NCBI GenBank assembly: GCA_039925965.1
Contig: JBDSXW010000004.1
Span: forward strand, 62,001-126,000
Origin: JAZKFT01 sp039925965
GTDB lineage: Bacteria > Bacteroidota > Bacteroidia > Chitinophagales > Chitinophagaceae
Direction: 5' to 3'
Length of the DNA stretch: 64,000 nt
Positions 43,405-53,200 of this stretch are shown in pieces. Each line of letters begins with the position of its first letter. The stretch's first letter is position 1. Below the pieces are notes generated by a model. That model ran no database searches. It saw only the letters and a list, made by a program, of their open reading frames with translations, and was not told where the DNA came from. A program made the translations under genes and the position numbers.

Positions 43405-43725
43405 ATCTTTATTTTTTTATGCAACCAGCAAGGCGTGGGCAAAAACTTACCTGTTATTAAAAGTTTTTGGCTGTAGTTATAGTCTCCATCAGTAACCGAT
43501 TTTACAATTTCCCTTTCCCGGTGTTGCATCAAGGAGCGGAAAGAGGGCTTTTGATTCCTGTCATTTCCGCCAGTTCCATTGCCCGATTTCCAAACGGTAA
43601 TACCGGCTCTTTTACCAATTTGTCTTAAGAAGTGAGAATAATATGAAATGATTAACATCCACAAAAATATACATGATGTACTGTACCCATTAAAAATTAT
43701 AGGCCGCATAATATTTCAGCCTGCT
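43405..43725. other. Intergenic region
   Basis: Separates the metzincin group from the T9SS module. A frame at 43380-43709 overlaps the start of the protease gene and shows no family features. No clear promoter box. Confidence 0.4.
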
Positions 43726-45285
43726 TTAATGCCTGATAATTAAAAGCTTGTTAAAAGCTCTTGCTCCTGACCTTATTTTAATGTTATACAAACCTGATGG
43801 AAGACTACTTACGTCAATCGTAGCATTTGTATTCTTGAGCTTTATGGCTTTTAAGAATTTTCCGTCAGCGGCAAGGATCTCGATTGTACAATTTTGCAAA
43901 TCTGTCTTTACAGTAAAATATTTATCTGCTGGGTCAGGATATATAGTGACAGGTAATTGATCATTGTTAAAATTAACCAGCCTTATATTGCTGTAAAAAT
44001 AATTTCCATCAAGCTCTATCATTTTTAGCCTGTAAAAATTAGCGCCTTCAAACGGTGTAAGATGCTTAAAGAGATAAGAACTGCCCGTAGCACTATTGGA
44101 TGGAATTATTGTTCCAGCCCTGGTGAATGCAATGCCATCCTTGCTATGCTCCACTTCAAAGCTTTTCAGGTTTTGTTCAAAGGTTGTACGCCAGGTTACA
44201 TTTACAGACCTATTTTCTGCAGTAGCTGAAAAATTCAATAAGCGAAGTGGTAGTGGGTCGGCTATTCTAAATGTATCAAAGGCATTTACACTCCATTTAT
44301 TCCGGCTGTCTAAGGAGCGTGTAAACAAATAATGCTTACCCACACTGAGCCCTGTAATATCTGGTGAAAAACCTTTGTCAGCAATATCGGGCGCTGCAAC
44401 TACCGGAATATCCGCAGCATTGAAATAGCCGGGATCTGTATCAATGAAATATTCAATCTTAACTATATTGACTGCTGTTGCTGTTTGCGGCCCAGCTTTT
44501 GAAAAATAGGCATAATTGGTAATACTCCATTTACTGTTTTGATCTAAACTACGAATGAACATAACATGAAACCCCGCTGCCAGTGTGCTGATATCAGCGT
44601 TAAAACTTAATCCCGAAATATTCGTTGCGGGAGAAATTGTAATGGCATTTGCATTGCCTGCGCCCGGATCAGTATCGATAAAATATTCCATCTTATTTAT
44701 AATACTTATAGTGGCAGGCACATCACTTTGCTTGTAGAAATATTGATAATTGGTGATGCTCCACTTTCCATTGGCGTCCAGGCTTCTTATAAATAAAACG
44801 TGAAATCCATTTGTCAATGAGCTCACGTTTGGTGTAAAACTAATATCACTGACCTGCACCGCTGGTGTTACAGGAATTGTAATTGCATTTCCGAATCCTG
44901 GATCTGTATCAATAAAATATTCTAATTTTTGAATTGTACTCACCGGTACCGTAACATTATTTTGCTTATAAAAGTAAGTGTAATTGGTTTCGCTCCAAAA
45001 GCCCTGCACCGGCACAGATATAGTACTGCTGTGCGTTCTAACATATAATGTATGCAGCCCATTGCTAACAGACGAAATATTTACATCGAAAGGAAAAGCA
45101 TTAACAAGAGGTGCAGGTGGTATGGGTATTTTATTGGCTGCCAATCCGTATGCACCAATAATATCAACACCAAATTCCAACGAGTCGATATTTTGCTGGG
45201 CTTTTGCATTTGTGAAAGCAAACTGTGTAAAAAATATGATAATAGTTTTTATACAGATAGGAGCGCTTGATAAAAATTTGTTCAT
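43726..45285 (-). CDS. T9SS-exported protein with 'EYFIDTDPG' repeats
   Basis: 519 residues. The signal region lies within the first 30 residues (CIKTIIIFFTQFAFTNAKAQ). About four repeats of 70-75 residues follow: LEYFIDTDPGFGNAITIPV, MEYFIDTDPGAGNANAITI and IEYFIDTDPGYFNAADIPV, each with an H..FIRSLDANGKWSITNY partner. Then a fibronectin-like segment (VNVTWRTTFEQNLKSFEVEH) and a type A T9SS C-terminal sorting domain (VTIYPDPADKYFTVKTDLQN, SSLPSGLYNIKIRSG). It is thus exported across the outer membrane. Paralogue of 11972-14491, which lacks the sorting domain. Lies 34 bp downstream of the helix-like gene. Confidence 0.8.
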   Translation of the reverse strand: MNKFLSSAPICIKTIIIFFTQFAFTNAKAQQNIDSLEFGVDIIGAYGLAANKIPIPPAPLVNAFPFDVNISSVSNGLHTLYVRTHSSTISVPVQGFWSETNYTYFYKQNNVTVPVSTIQKLEYFIDTDPGFGNAITIPVTPAVQVSDISFTPNVSSLTNGFHVLFIRSLDANGKWSITNYQYFYKQSDVPATISIINKMEYFIDTDPGAGNANAITISPATNISGLSFNADISTLAAGFHVMFIRSLDQNSKWSITNYAYFSKAGPQTATAVNIVKIEYFIDTDPGYFNAADIPVVAAPDIADKGFSPDITGLSVGKHYLFTRSLDSRNKWSVNAFDTFRIADPLPLRLLNFSATAENRSVNVTWRTTFEQNLKSFEVEHSKDGIAFTRAGTIIPSNSATGSSYLFKHLTPFEGANFYRLKMIELDGNYFYSNIRLVNFNNDQLPVTIYPDPADKYFTVKTDLQNCTIEILAADGKFLKAIKLKNTNATIDVSSLPSGLYNIKIRSGARAFNKLLIIRH

Positions 45286-45319
45286 GGCAACTAAATTATT
45301 ATTTATGGTTCAGTGTTCT

Positions 45320-46339
45320 TTAATTGTTTGCCCTGGTGCTAACAGTTGAAGGTAATGTGGAACCCGTCGCATTTGCAGGAACTGCTAACCGGTAAATAGT
45401 TGGAATGGCAGGTATCATTGAGAGTACATACGGATTGGCGCCACCATAAGCCCCCATATCAACATTGCCTGCACCTGTTCCAATTGCAGGGGAGCCCGCT
45501 GCAAGTTTATATTGCCCATCTGGTGAAGATCCCAGTACAAATGCGGTAGCGGCATTAGCGGTAAAAATATTACCATTCGTACCAACAAAAGTTGGGTTAT
45601 TGTATTGCACCCAAAGATTATTAGTTACGTTAGATGGGTACGCTGCATCATATAAAGTTGTTGTAGAAACGCCATAAAAAATATTATTACCTATGGTAGC
45701 ATTATCATATATATTTCCGTTGTTTGGTGTATTACCACCTGAAAAGACTGTATTATTATTAAAAGTTACCTGGTAAGCATTCTGATTAATAATGTTTTGA
45801 TTGGTGCGAATAATATTGTTGGTAATTGTAAATCCGAATTGTTGGGAACTGGGCGAAATATTCATTGTACCATTGCCAACATTCAAATAGGATTGGGTGA
45901 TTGTGATATGATTGGAAGAGCCATTAATTAGCACACTACCTTCAATATAACATCTTAGCAGTGTAATGTTTGAAGATGAATTTATTATGAAATTTCCCGG
46001 GAAACCAGACTGATTAAATTCAAATACCGACCCATCGGAGCCAGGACTTACTAATGTGCCTGATACAAAGCCTGCGTTGGAATGAAATTGCAATCCGGGG
46101 TTTTGTGGCAAAAAATAACCGAGGCCAATCCATGTTAGTTTTTTGGTTGTAGTAAGATCACCATAACTGGTTGGTGAAGATTCCAAATATATTGTGTCGT
46201 TTGCAGCAGCGCCATTGTGTGCTGCCTGTGCAGTAGTGAAATCTGCAGTAACACCGGGCACATTGTTTACACGCCATATTTTGGCCTGAACTGTGAGAAG
46301 GGTTACACTAAATGATGTTAATAAAATTACCTTTTTCAT
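45320..46339 (-). CDS. Secreted right-handed beta-helix-like protein
   Basis: 339 residues, paralogue of 10998-11969. Signal peptide MKKVILLTSFSVTLLTVQA, then KIWRVNNVPGVTADFTTAQA and AHNGAAANDTIYLESSPTSY. Rungs rich in Asn, Ile and Val follow (NITLLRCYIEGSVLINGSSN, HITITQSYLN, FTITNNIIRTN). The ending GAGNVDMGAYGGANPYVLSM is also shared with the paralogue (AVDLGAYGGPSPF). Such folds often handle polysaccharides, but no catalytic residues can be assigned. It lies 34 bp before the EYFIDTDPG-repeat gene, the same order as in the first module, so the two products probably act together on the cell surface. Confidence 0.7.
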   Translation of the reverse strand: MKKVILLTSFSVTLLTVQAKIWRVNNVPGVTADFTTAQAAHNGAAANDTIYLESSPTSYGDLTTTKKLTWIGLGYFLPQNPGLQFHSNAGFVSGTLVSPGSDGSVFEFNQSGFPGNFIINSSSNITLLRCYIEGSVLINGSSNHITITQSYLNVGNGTMNISPSSQQFGFTITNNIIRTNQNIINQNAYQVTFNNNTVFSGGNTPNNGNIYDNATIGNNIFYGVSTTTLYDAAYPSNVTNNLWVQYNNPTFVGTNGNIFTANAATAFVLGSSPDGQYKLAAGSPAIGTGAGNVDMGAYGGANPYVLSMIPAIPTIYRLAVPANATGSTLPSTVSTRANN

Positions 46340-46370
46340 TTTTGATTTTATTTAGATTTGAAATTTATTG

Positions 46371-46625
46371 CTATACGAATTCCACACGCCTGTTTTGTGT
46401 CTGGCCATCTAACGCGGCATTGCCGGCAATGGGTTTTGTTTCTCCGAATACTTTGGTTAACTGCATTTCGGGGTTTGCCCTTTTTGCAGAATCAGTAATG
46501 CGTTGTGCATTTTTCATCATCGCAGCCACAGCACTCTTATTTATCTTTTCCTTTTGTGCAACTACTTCGCTACCGGGCAGTATACCTATGGTAAAAAACA
46601 AAAAATATGACATCCATTTTTTCAT
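46371..46625 (-). CDS. Mini OmpA-like exported protein
   Basis: 84 residues. A signal peptide (MKKWMSYFLFFTIGILPGSE) and a short helical stretch lead directly into VFGETKPIAGNAALDGQTQN, RRVEFV. That ending equals the last about 26 residues of an OmpA C-terminal domain (compare GETKPIADNASMDGQAQN in 47654-48922). The peptidoglycan-binding TDN..LSxxR core is absent, so it cannot bind as OmpA does. It looks like an internal-deletion derivative, or a small protein that kept the tail. In line with its neighbours on the strand (31 bp before 46339, 80 bp after 46706). Confidence 0.5.
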   Translation of the reverse strand: MKKWMSYFLFFTIGILPGSEVVAQKEKINKSAVAAMMKNAQRITDSAKRANPEMQLTKVFGETKPIAGNAALDGQTQNRRVEFV

Positions 46626-46705
46626 ATAACCTAATTAAGTTAGTGAACCATAATATCATCTAAAGGAGTAAAATTCAGATCACAAATCTTTAAGTATTGA
46701 AAACA

Positions 46706-47146
46706 CTAATTGTATCCACAAAAATTTGATGTAAGTTGGGTCGGACTTAAAATTTGTAAACCCAGTTTATAAGATATCGGGCCTCTTCCGGACGATTTTT
46801 GTAAATAAATATAGTCAGTACCTGTGCCACTAAGCGTCATAGTTCCGGGTATTACCAGTGGCGGTGCTTGTGGGCCGTTATTAGTTATCACCCAATGGTA
46901 AGTAATAGTGCCAGTGCCAACTGAGCCAATAGTAGCCTTAAAGTAGTTGTGCCAGGCTGTACCATTAGGAATGTGAGTGGTAGAATCAATGGAGACAGCT
47001 GCACTTAAAACTTTTGTATAGTCAACTACCACATTGGGTTGCGCCATTACTTCCTTTCTTCCAGGAATATTTTGCTGTGCGATTGATGCAGTTATATTAA
47101 ATACTAATACAATGGCTACAAAAATTATCCGGTTCATTTTTCTCAA
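46706..47146 (-). CDS. Small secreted protein, tandem paralogue
   Basis: 146 residues with a signal peptide (MNRIIFVAIVLVFNITASIA if the second ATG, 47137, is used). The mature part starts QQNIPGRKEVMAQPNVVVDY, then TKVLSAAVSIDSTTHIPNGT, ending in YKLGLQILSPTQLTSNFCGY. A paralogue sits immediately upstream (47178-47630) sharing the 'PxRKxVxAQPNxVVxYTKVLSA' region and a GTG.(V/I)(H/T)Y.W core. The beta-rich pattern suggests an Ig-like fold. No known family recognised. Part of the secreted block, 31 bp downstream of its paralogue. Confidence 0.55.
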   Translation of the reverse strand: MRKMNRIIFVAIVLVFNITASIAQQNIPGRKEVMAQPNVVVDYTKVLSAAVSIDSTTHIPNGTAWHNYFKATIGSVGTGTITYHWVITNNGPQAPPLVIPGTMTLSGTGTDYIYLQKSSGRGPISYKLGLQILSPTQLTSNFCGYN

Positions 47147-47177
47147 TTTTAATAAAAAAAGTTATTGGTATAAGAAG

Positions 47178-47630
47178 TTAGTGGTAGGTATATGGTTTTG
47201 AAACAAGACTATTTGGCGCTGTTATCCCGAGGGATACTGTCCAATCCAGATAATCATAGTTTGAATTTAAAACCAGCCAAAACTCATCGTAGCCAGTACC
47301 ACCAAGGGTGACTGTTCCCTGCGATTGGGCACTTGTGAGGATACTTGCCGGATGAGGGGCCCCTTTGTCGTCTAGTATTTCCCATTTGTAATGAACAACA
47401 CCCGTACCTATTGAAGTAATTTTAGCCTTGATAAAATGATGGTAGGGAATGCTTCCAACCGAATGAACAATAGAATCATTTGTAATTACGGCACTTAAAA
47501 CCTTTGTATAGTTTACCACCGCATTCGGTTGCGCCACCACCACTTTTCTTTCCGGGATTCCAGGCTGCGCCTTTGTACTTTTTGAACAAATAGAACATAG
47601 CAATACAAGGCTTACTAATCTAAGATCCAT
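47178..47630 (-). CDS. Small secreted protein, tandem paralogue
   Basis: 150 residues. MDLRLVSLVLLCSICSKSTK is a signal region, then AQPGIPERKVVVAQPNAVVN, YTKVLSAVITND and IGTGVVHYKWEILDDKGAPH. Related to 46706-47146 along the whole mature part, so the pair arose by tandem duplication and diverged. Both keep the Tyr-Thr-Lys-Val-Leu motif. Function unknown; context suggests an envelope or extracellular role with the OmpA protein 23 bp upstream. Confidence 0.55.
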   Translation of the reverse strand: MDLRLVSLVLLCSICSKSTKAQPGIPERKVVVAQPNAVVNYTKVLSAVITNDSIVHSVGSIPYHHFIKAKITSIGTGVVHYKWEILDDKGAPHPASILTSAQSQGTVTLGGTGYDEFWLVLNSNYDYLDWTVSLGITAPNSLVSKPYTYH

Positions 47631-47653
47631 GTTAGTTTTTTGTAAATAGTTAA

Positions 47654-48922
47654 TTAAAATTTCACGAATTCTACCCTTCTGTTTTGTGCCTGGCCATCCA
47701 TGCTGGCATTATCTGCGATAGGTTTTGTTTCGCCGTATCCTTTCGCTTTCAAACGACTGGCAGCAACACCCATTGCGATCAGTTGTTTCATCACCGCTTC
47801 GCTGCGTTGCTGGCTTAATACCAGGTTAGCTGACGGGCTGCCCTGGCCATTTTTACTGGTATGACCGCCTACTTCAAATTTGACATCCGGATTGTCTTTC
47901 ATCACGCCAAAAATCATGTTCAGGGTGCCCATGCTTTCCGGCCTGAGCGTTGCTTTCAGGAAATCGAAATTGATGCCGTGAGTAATTATTTTACTGTCAG
48001 TAAATTTCTTCCCAAGCATATTCATTTTACCTCCTGATGCTAACCTGACATTATTAAAGATTAAGGGCGAATTCTGGTCGCCAATTCCTCCCATCCCAAA
48101 CCGGGCGGGAACAATATTGGTGTTGGGAAAAGCGAGGGCCCTTAGCTGGTCCACATACACTTTTATCTGTTTGTTTTTATAGGCTATTGATACATGGTGC
48201 CATTTATTGTAATAATTTTCTCCGTCCATTTCCAGTGGGTAAGCTCCAAGAAGGTCCTTTGTATCACCTTCGGATGTTTGGCCTGAAACCGTTACATCAT
48301 GTGCCCCTACAATAATTTTTCCAAGGTCATTTTTTCCAATATCCTGTAAATAAATTTTAATTGGGTATGCCCCTGGTGTCTGGTACGAATCAAATTCCAA
48401 AGTCCATTCGTTACCCAAATAATTTTTCTTTTTCATGAGTGGACTTACCCAACCAGCATTACCATCGGTAATTAACAAAGCTGTGATTCCACCAATTTTA
48501 TTCAGCACGCCCTGGCCACCTTCCAGTTCCCAATGACTGGGGAATTCGCCGTCCATATCGTTGCGGAAATCATCTTCAAAAATGACCGTATCGCCTGGAA
48601 CAAAATCAAAGTTGGCGTACGTTTTAAAGACAGCAGGGCTGGCCGCAGGTATGCTATCCGATGTGCCGCCTATTGTATTGGCTGAAGCAGGCTTCACGAT
48701 TGTGGTTTTGGTTGTACCACCAGCCACGGTGGTATTGCCATCCTTCTTTATCATTTTCTCAGGTGCATCTACCGTCTTCTGAGCCGCCTCATCTATTTTC
48801 TGATCCGTTTTCTGGGCGGCTTTTTCCTTTACCTTATCCTTAAACTTTTTTAGTATTTGTGCATGGGTAATGCCCCCGAGCGTGATGATGATCGTTGCGA
48901 ATAAAATGATCCTCTTTTTCAT
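47654..48922 (-). CDS. OmpA-family protein with central LamG-like domain
   Basis: 422 residues with a signal peptide (MKKRIILFATIIITLGGITH). A Lys/Ala/Gln-rich coiled coil (KKFKDKVKEKAAQKTDQKID) and a Thr/Ala linker come next. A jelly-roll domain follows (about 110-290: FEDDFRNDMDGEFPSHWELE, WHHVSIAYKNKQIKVYVDQL). The C-terminal OmpA domain is complete (INFDFLKATLRPESMGTLNM, FEVGGHTSKNG, NLVLSQQRSEAVMKQLIAMG, RLKAKGYGETKPIADNASMD). It has HTSKNG where TDN is usual, so the Asp that binds diaminopimelate is replaced. It is the first large gene of the block and probably links surface ligands to peptidoglycan. Confidence 0.8.
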   Translation of the reverse strand: MKKRIILFATIIITLGGITHAQILKKFKDKVKEKAAQKTDQKIDEAAQKTVDAPEKMIKKDGNTTVAGGTTKTTIVKPASANTIGGTSDSIPAASPAVFKTYANFDFVPGDTVIFEDDFRNDMDGEFPSHWELEGGQGVLNKIGGITALLITDGNAGWVSPLMKKKNYLGNEWTLEFDSYQTPGAYPIKIYLQDIGKNDLGKIIVGAHDVTVSGQTSEGDTKDLLGAYPLEMDGENYYNKWHHVSIAYKNKQIKVYVDQLRALAFPNTNIVPARFGMGGIGDQNSPLIFNNVRLASGGKMNMLGKKFTDSKIITHGINFDFLKATLRPESMGTLNMIFGVMKDNPDVKFEVGGHTSKNGQGSPSANLVLSQQRSEAVMKQLIAMGVAASRLKAKGYGETKPIADNASMDGQAQNRRVEFVKF

Positions 48923-48935
48923 TGTTGTATATTTT

Positions 48936-49211
48936 TTATATGGTAATGGTGAGTGTCTCGAAATGCAATGGTGGCTGGCCGACGCTCACCTTTAAAGTAT
49001 AAATACCAGCCGGCAAGTGACTGATCTCCAGCTTTTCCTTTACGTTGCTGCCTGCATGAATATTGAGCGTGGTTTTACTGAATACCATTTTGCCTTCGCC
49101 GCTAAACATCTGAAAATGCATTTGCTCATCCTTGGGCAGTTTGCTTTTGAGCTCTACCATATTTACCCGGCGGATAAACTCTATGCCTACGTTCATTTTT
49201 TCATTTGCCAT
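48936..49211 (-). CDS. Stand-alone T9SS C-terminal-domain-like protein
   Basis: 91 residues without a signal peptide (MANEKMNVGIEFIRRVNMVE). The pattern VELKSKLPKDEQMHFQMFSG, EGKMVFSK and LEISHLPAGIYTLKVSVGQ matches the sandwich and 'LPxGxYxLKV' end of type A T9SS sorting domains. A separate sorting domain without cargo or export signal is unusual. It may be the remnant of a longer gene, or a cytoplasmic protein using the fold. It lies 13 bp before the OmpA/LamG gene and begins the secreted block. Confidence 0.5.
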   Translation of the reverse strand: MANEKMNVGIEFIRRVNMVELKSKLPKDEQMHFQMFSGEGKMVFSKTTLNIHAGSNVKEKLEISHLPAGIYTLKVSVGQPPLHFETLTITI

Positions 49212-49442
49212 ACTTCCGTAAAAATGAATAAACTAATACCTGAAAAAACCGGGAAGGAATAACTGGCAGAATTGGGGAATAAGTGGCGGGATTGGTAATT
49301 GACTGACTAGTTAACTAGTAATTGGTTCAATAATTCGTAAGTTAATTGGGTAAGGATCAACAGGAAATAACAAACAGGCAGCTTGTTGAGTTGCCAGTTA
49401 TTAATTGCCGGGCAACTGGTTAACGAATCAACCAGTCACTTA
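49212..49442. other. Short intergenic region
   Basis: Contains low-complexity 'actagttaactagtaattgg' type sequence. No gene or terminator recognised. Confidence 0.35.
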
Positions 49443-50198
49443 TCAACTGACCCTATAACCCGAAAGCACTTCGAGAAAAGCAGCTTTGCGGCGACGGCTT
49501 ACTTCGAGTTCTGTTTTGTTAGAGATAATCACGGACCCGCCTTCACCTTTAATGTATTTACTAATATGCCTCAGGTTGACCAAATAGGCATGGTGGATGC
49601 GAAAGAAAAACTGATTGTTTAAGAGGTCGTCGTATTCTTTAAGATTCCTGGTAGCGGTAACTCTTTTACCGTTGGAGAGATAAACAAATGTACTGGTGCC
49701 GCTAGCTTCGAGGTAAAGAATATCATCTACCTCAACCAGGTCAATTTCGTTAAGAGAAGCAATCGCAATTTTGCCAAAAGATGCGGTGCCCTGGCGGGTT
49801 TGCTGCAAAAGACTTACCAGGATTTTCTCCTTGGGTTGCTCTGTAGACTGTTGTAGCTTTTCAACCGTTTGTTTCAGTTCATCGAGATCTACTGGCTTCA
49901 GCAAATAATCAAAGGCATGAAATTTTATGGCCTTGAGAGTATAATGATTAAACGCAGTAACGAACACGATTTTGAAGTCGATTGTACCTGCCTCGCGTAG
50001 CAGGTCGAACCCACTCTTACCAGGCATTTCAACATCGAGAAAAATAACATGCGGCTTGTACAGGTCTATCAACTTCAGTCCTTCATCTGCGTTAGCTGCC
50101 AACGCCAATACATGGATCGCTGGACAGTGGTTAAGCAATAGCTGCTGCAAAATATTACGGCCCTTCGGTTCGTCGTCAATGATAATTGCTTTCAGCAT
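49443..50198 (-). CDS. LytTR-family response regulator
   Basis: 251 residues. Receiver domain 1-125 with the acidic pair Asp8-Asp9 (IIIDDEP), phospho-acceptor Asp55 (VIFLDVEMPG), VTAF and the LLKPV lysine. Residues about 150-250 form a LytTR DNA-binding domain (EVDDILYLEASGTSTFVYLS, VTATRNLKEYDDLLNNQFFF, RIHHAYLVNL, ISKYIKGEGGSVII). It is transcribed 96 bp downstream of the LytS-type kinase and is surely its partner. It sits next to the 38-49 kb secreted block, so regulation of surface proteins is possible but unproved. Confidence 0.92.
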   Translation of the reverse strand: MLKAIIIDDEPKGRNILQQLLLNHCPAIHVLALAANADEGLKLIDLYKPHVIFLDVEMPGKSGFDLLREAGTIDFKIVFVTAFNHYTLKAIKFHAFDYLLKPVDLDELKQTVEKLQQSTEQPKEKILVSLLQQTRQGTASFGKIAIASLNEIDLVEVDDILYLEASGTSTFVYLSNGKRVTATRNLKEYDDLLNNQFFFRIHHAYLVNLRHISKYIKGEGGSVIISNKTELEVSRRRKAAFLEVLSGYRVS

Positions 50199-50214
50199 AA
50201 CTCTTAGAAATTTG

Positions 50215-50242
50215 CAAATTTATAAATATGCAATTGTGCAAA
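50215..50242 (-). promoter_or_regulatory. Possible internal promoter for the LytTR regulator
   Basis: Minus strand: -7 box TAAATTTG (50222-50215), with TTTG at 50242-50239. The 16-nt spacer is shorter than the usual 19. Confidence 0.3.
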
Positions 50243-50293
50243 TGAAATACAAGTAGTGAGGTTTATAAAATTTGAAGCATTGTGGGTTAAGCG

Positions 50294-53200
50294 TTAAGCG
50301 TCGGTCAGTAATTCTGGTAAATGAACGACTACTTTTGTGCCTGCGGCGTTTCCTGTTTCGTCAATGAGGTCTTCTATTTCTACTTTGGCTTGTTCCGAAA
50401 TTAAGTTCAGCCGTTCTTTTGTAATCTCCATACCCATACTCTGTTTGTTTGGTTTATACTGCTGGTTAATTGCAGCCGATTGCTGGCGTCCGATGCCATT
50501 GTCCTGTATTGTGCAGACCAGCCTGTTATTTATACGGGCAAAGACTACTGATAGTTTCTTTTCGCCTGCTTTTTGTGCCAGCCCATGCCACAACGCATTT
50601 TCAATATATGGCTGTAATATCATTGATGGGATCATGGTCTCTTGCCGGTCAATGCCGGGGTCAATATCCATTGTAAAAACAATCGGTTCATTAAAACGAA
50701 GCTGCTCCAGCTCCACGTACCACTGAAGCAGTTGCGTTTCTTCTAACAGCGGCACGAATTGCTTACCTGAATTTTCAAGTATCCGCCGCACCAGTTTTGA
50801 AAACTTAGACAGGTACGTGTAGGCGCCATCCGTGTTTTTCATCACGATACATTCCTGGATACTGTTGAGGCTATTGAAGATAAAATGGGGGTTCATCTGC
50901 GCCCTCAAAGCTTTCATTTCAGCTTCGGCCATCAATTGTTTTACTGCCGTTTCCTTACGGATGGCCCTGATTCTTTTTGTCACAAACCACCAGATCAGCA
51001 AAGCCAGGGCGATCACCGATAAGACCCTGAACCACCATGTTTTCCAAAATGGCGGGTGTACCTTAAAATGCACCTGCAAGCTATTGGCTGCGTTGGTTCC
51101 ATTGGAGGATTTGCCCAGCAACTCCAAATGATAATCACCCGGGGAAAGACTCGCTAACTGCAATTCTCCTTTATTACCGGCATAGTGCCAGGTGGTGTCG
51201 GCGCTGGTGAGCCTATAGTAATACTGATTGGCAAAAGGGTTGGTGTAATCCGTCACCGACCATCGGAATACCAGGTTGTTACTTTTGTAGTCAAGATCAA
51301 TGCCAGCATCGGTGTCAGCCATATCTAATTTCACGCCGTTAACCCAAACACCACTTAATAACTGGGTTGGCTTTTTTACCGCGCCCTGAAGTAACTGTTC
51401 AGGCCGGAATGAGGTGATGGAGCGGGCCACCGCATGTAAGACCGAGCCGTCGGCCCTGCAAAAAAGGTTACCATCCATATTGTTGTCCAACAGCCCATCA
51501 GCTACAGTAAACCTCTGAAAAGTTCCCTGTAACTGCTTCCAGGCCACCAGACCCGCGTGGGTGCCGATCCACCAGTTGCCCGCTTTATCTATCGTAAAAT
51601 CATACATCTCCTTATCCATTTCTGGTGGCAGGCGCTTCTGCCAGTTTTGGAGGGTCAAGGGATTCCAGGCAAACAGGGTGCGGTTTACGATGGCACAAAA
51701 CCAGCCTTCCTTTTCAATGATCCTGGCGGTATGGCTCAGGCTGCCAAAAAGTTTTTCGAAGGGTTTTGTAAACTGACCAGATGCCCCATCATAGCGCACA
51801 ATGCCTTCATCGAGATCTGCCATCCAGATATTGCCCCGGGCATCTTCTACGGCATCGCTGATCAGCATGCCTCTGATACCATTGCCCTCCTTAATTAATC
51901 CACGCAACAGTTGCGTGCAACGGCCCGTATTTTTATCCATTTGCCAGATACCTTCCCGCCAGGGAAATACCCATAGCTTTCCGCTTTTATCGAGAAATAT
52001 ATCCGCAATAAAATTTCTGGGCAGGCTCGTACTATCATGGTTTTTATGCACAAACCAGCGACTGGCATGGGTTTCAAGATTCAGCCAACAGATACCTTCG
52101 GAAGTAGCCAGCCAAACACAATTGGCTTCTGCCGCTTTTTGAATGCCAAGTAGCGCTGTGGACTTTGCATGGGTACTATTATGATGATCCAGCCGAACCT
52201 GGCTATAAGTAGCAGCAACCTCAAAACTGTCTGTGAAGGCAGTCAAAAAATCCTGATTCTGACCGCCAAAAACCAGCTTCTTATTCCATTCAAAAAAATT
52301 GACACTTTGCGTGGTCAGTTCGCTGGTAAAAAAATGGTGGCATATCTGCTGCCGCGCTGGGCTCATTAGATAAAGGCCGTTAGACGAAGCCAACCAAACC
52401 CAGCCATCGGCTGAAGTGTGGCAGGGCTTCACTTCCGGCGTTTCTACCATCTGAAGCGGTTTGCCAAGCATCCCAAAAACATGAGCTACCGGATCAAAAT
52501 ATTGAAGCCGCCCATTGAGTAATAATAAGCTGGTTCCATCTGCCGTGCGGATGTTTTCAATACGCACAACATTGCTCGGCGCATCTGGCAGGTTGGTGTA
52601 GCTCACCAGCTTTTTCGACACCGGGTCATATTCCTTCAGCCCTTTAGACCAGGTGCCGATCCAAAGATGCCCATCGCGTGATTGATGCAGGCACATATAC
52701 GCGTCGTACAAAGGATCGCCGGAGCGATCAATCTCCACCAAAAATTCATGTGTTACCAGGCTGAACCGGTAAACACCATTGTTGGTACACACCCAAAAAG
52801 CCTTGTCACTACCAACTATTTGCAACTGGTTATTAGCCGATTCTAAAGCGCTGCCATCATTTGGGTTAATAGCGTAGATTATAAATCTTTCCTTCCTGGT
52901 ATCAAAGAATACCAGCCCTCCGCCGGTGGCGCACCATAAGTTGTGATCCTTATCTGGCAGCATCGCATTGATAAAATTAGTGCCGCCGCACGGGCCCATT
53001 GGAGGCAGGTAGTTTTTAAATTTTCCCGTGCGCCTGTTGTACCGGCTCAACCCGGTTCCGCCCATCCCGATCCACACATTGTGCGAGCTATCTTCGGTAA
53101 TACAAGTGATACTATTTCCAGCAATCGAACTACTGTCGCCGGCCACATTTTTAAATATCGTAATGGTACTTCCGTCCATTAAGTTCAGCCCATCCGCTGT

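Noticed and set aside
43380..43709. A 109-codon minus-strand frame between the protease and the T9SS gene
   Set aside because: Overlaps the start of the protease gene and shows no family features.
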